Assembly: GCA_018240935.1 (NCBI GenBank)
Contig: JAFEEV010000242.1
Location: forward strand, 1 to 7,088
From: Pseudomonadota bacterium
GTDB taxonomy: Bacteria; Pseudomonadota; Gammaproteobacteria; Burkholderiales; Nitrosomonadaceae
DNA: 7,088 nt
Reading direction: 5' to 3'
Positions 6,550 to 7,088 of this stretch are shown in pieces. The notes beneath the pieces were generated by a model. The model saw only the letters and a list, made by a program, of their open reading frames with translations. It ran no database searches and had not been told where the DNA came from. Each line of letters starts with the position of its first letter. Within the stretch, counting starts at the first letter, position 1. The position numbers and the translations under genes are program-made.

Positions 6550-6580
6550 GTAGGATGTGTCGACTGCAAGGAGGCGCATC
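6550..6580 (+). repeat. REP-like palindrome with GTAG foot, next to RAYT gene
   Basis: GTAG (6550-6553) is followed directly by GATGTGTC (6554-6561), an 11-base loop, and GGCGCATC (6573-6580). The two arms pair over 8 positions when two G-U pairs are allowed. A GTAG or similar tetranucleotide at the foot of an imperfect palindrome is the hallmark of REP elements recognised by RAYT (TnpA-REP) enzymes. The element ends 7 bases before the stop codon end of the RAYT gene at 6588. No second copy in either orientation was seen in this window, so its repetitive nature is inferred. Confidence 0.6.
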
Positions 6581-6587
6581 GGACAAA

Positions 6588-7088
6588 TCATTCAAGCCCC
6601 TCAATATCATAACCTTCATGATTCCTCCAATTCTCAGGATAGATGCCTCGTTCAACATAACGATGAAAACTGGAATAAGGCCAATCACTGACGCTTTTTG
6701 CCCAGCCATGTTTCACAGGATTCCAATGAATATAATCGACATGCCGGTTAAAATCATTTTGGTCACGTAAAAGGTGCTCCCAGAACCGGCGTTGCCATAT
6801 TCCTCTTTCCCGGCGGGATTTCCGGCTGGCAGAAATTTTCTCTCCTTTCGTTATGTGACGGGAAAAGTAACCTTTCAGCATATTCCATCGGGTTGAGAAA
6901 TCTGCATCGGCCTGCGGCAGTGTCCAGACACAGTGTAAGTGATCCGGCAAAATAACGACGGCATCCATGCGAAAGGGGTGGCGTTGCTTGGTATATTCAA
7001 ATGCGCTACGCAGCAAATCGATTTGCTCGACCAATAAGCGGCTGGTCTTGCGTTCGGCAAGATTGACCGTAAAAAACCAGGAACCTCC
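6588..7088 (-). CDS. REP-associated tyrosine transposase (RAYT, Y1_Tnp/HUH family), 5'-partial
   Basis: The frame is open from the right window edge to the TGA at 6590-6588, giving 166 residues with no start. The TTG at 7034 is not the start: the 18 codons before it read GGSWFFTVNLAERKTSRL, the standard RAYT opening, so only about ten residues lie outside. The HUH metal-binding pair is HLH in LPDHLHCVW (codons 6941-6933). The catalytic tyrosine lies in YIHWNPVKHG (codon 6734-6732). RERGIWQRRFWEHLLRD and DWPYSSFHRYVERG are further family blocks. The enzyme is a single-strand DNA nuclease that nicks and joins REP palindromes; these genes are usually single-copy, domesticated IS200/IS605 relatives rather than mobile elements. 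All key residues are intact, so it should be functional. The REP-like hairpin just past its stop fits a cognate pair. Confidence 0.93.
   Translation of the reverse strand, partial: GGSWFFTVNLAERKTSRLLVEQIDLLRSAFEYTKQRHPFRMDAVVILPDHLHCVWTLPQADADFSTRWNMLKGYFSRHITKGEKISASRKSRRERGIWQRRFWEHLLRDQNDFNRHVDYIHWNPVKHGWAKSVSDWPYSSFHRYVERGIYPENWRNHEGYDIEGLE

Noticed and set aside
7032..7034. TTG as the start of the RAYT gene
   Set aside because: The 18 codons upstream encode the conserved RAYT opening (GGSWFFTVNL), so the real start lies beyond the window edge.
1..7088. CRISPR arrays, tRNA or rRNA genes, prophage or toxin-antitoxin modules
   Set aside because: No regularly spaced repeats, cloverleaf-like segments or relevant small gene pairs were seen on either strand.

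Overview
The window reads as an ordinary chromosomal segment of a Gram-negative proteobacterium. The protein families (a DUF748/AsmA-like giant, DUF2141, a stand-alone CinA C-terminal amidase, a YqhA/UPF0114 membrane protein and a RAYT transposase), their wording and the moderate base composition point to a betaproteobacterium, possibly of the Nitrosomonas group. That placement is inferred from family resemblance only; no search was possible.

Layout. Positions 2-4539 hold three plus-strand genes: the C-terminal ~1040 residues of a DUF748 protein (its start lies left of the window), a small secreted DUF2141 protein, and an N-terminally anchored alpha/beta hydrolase whose GTG start lies 2 bases after the DUF2141 stop. 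The last two are very likely co-transcribed. All three look like cell-envelope proteins. A minus-strand gene (4569-5087) converges on them. It encodes a secreted protein with a conserved aromatic/proline body and a His/Asp/Arg/Gly-rich tail. It is divergent from pncC (5255-5788, plus), a nicotinamide-nucleotide amidase of the pyridine nucleotide salvage pathway. pncC in turn converges on a four-helix YqhA/UPF0114 inner-membrane protein (5807-6424, minus). The right edge (6588-7088, minus) is a RAYT transposase with its HUH histidines and catalytic tyrosine intact; its first residues lie beyond the window.

The most notable non-coding structure is a single REP-like hairpin at 6550-6580. It carries a GTAG tetranucleotide at its foot and sits 7 bases past the RAYT stop codon, so it is a candidate cognate element for that enzyme. 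Other structures are weaker: a hairpin in the YqhA-homologue leader that would pair with its ribosome binding site, nested inverted repeats over the pncC start, and an imperfect hairpin at one of the two convergent gene ends. No tRNA, rRNA, CRISPR array, prophage or complete insertion sequence was seen, and no intergenic gap exceeds 300 bases. I found no convincing sign of a new multi-gene system.
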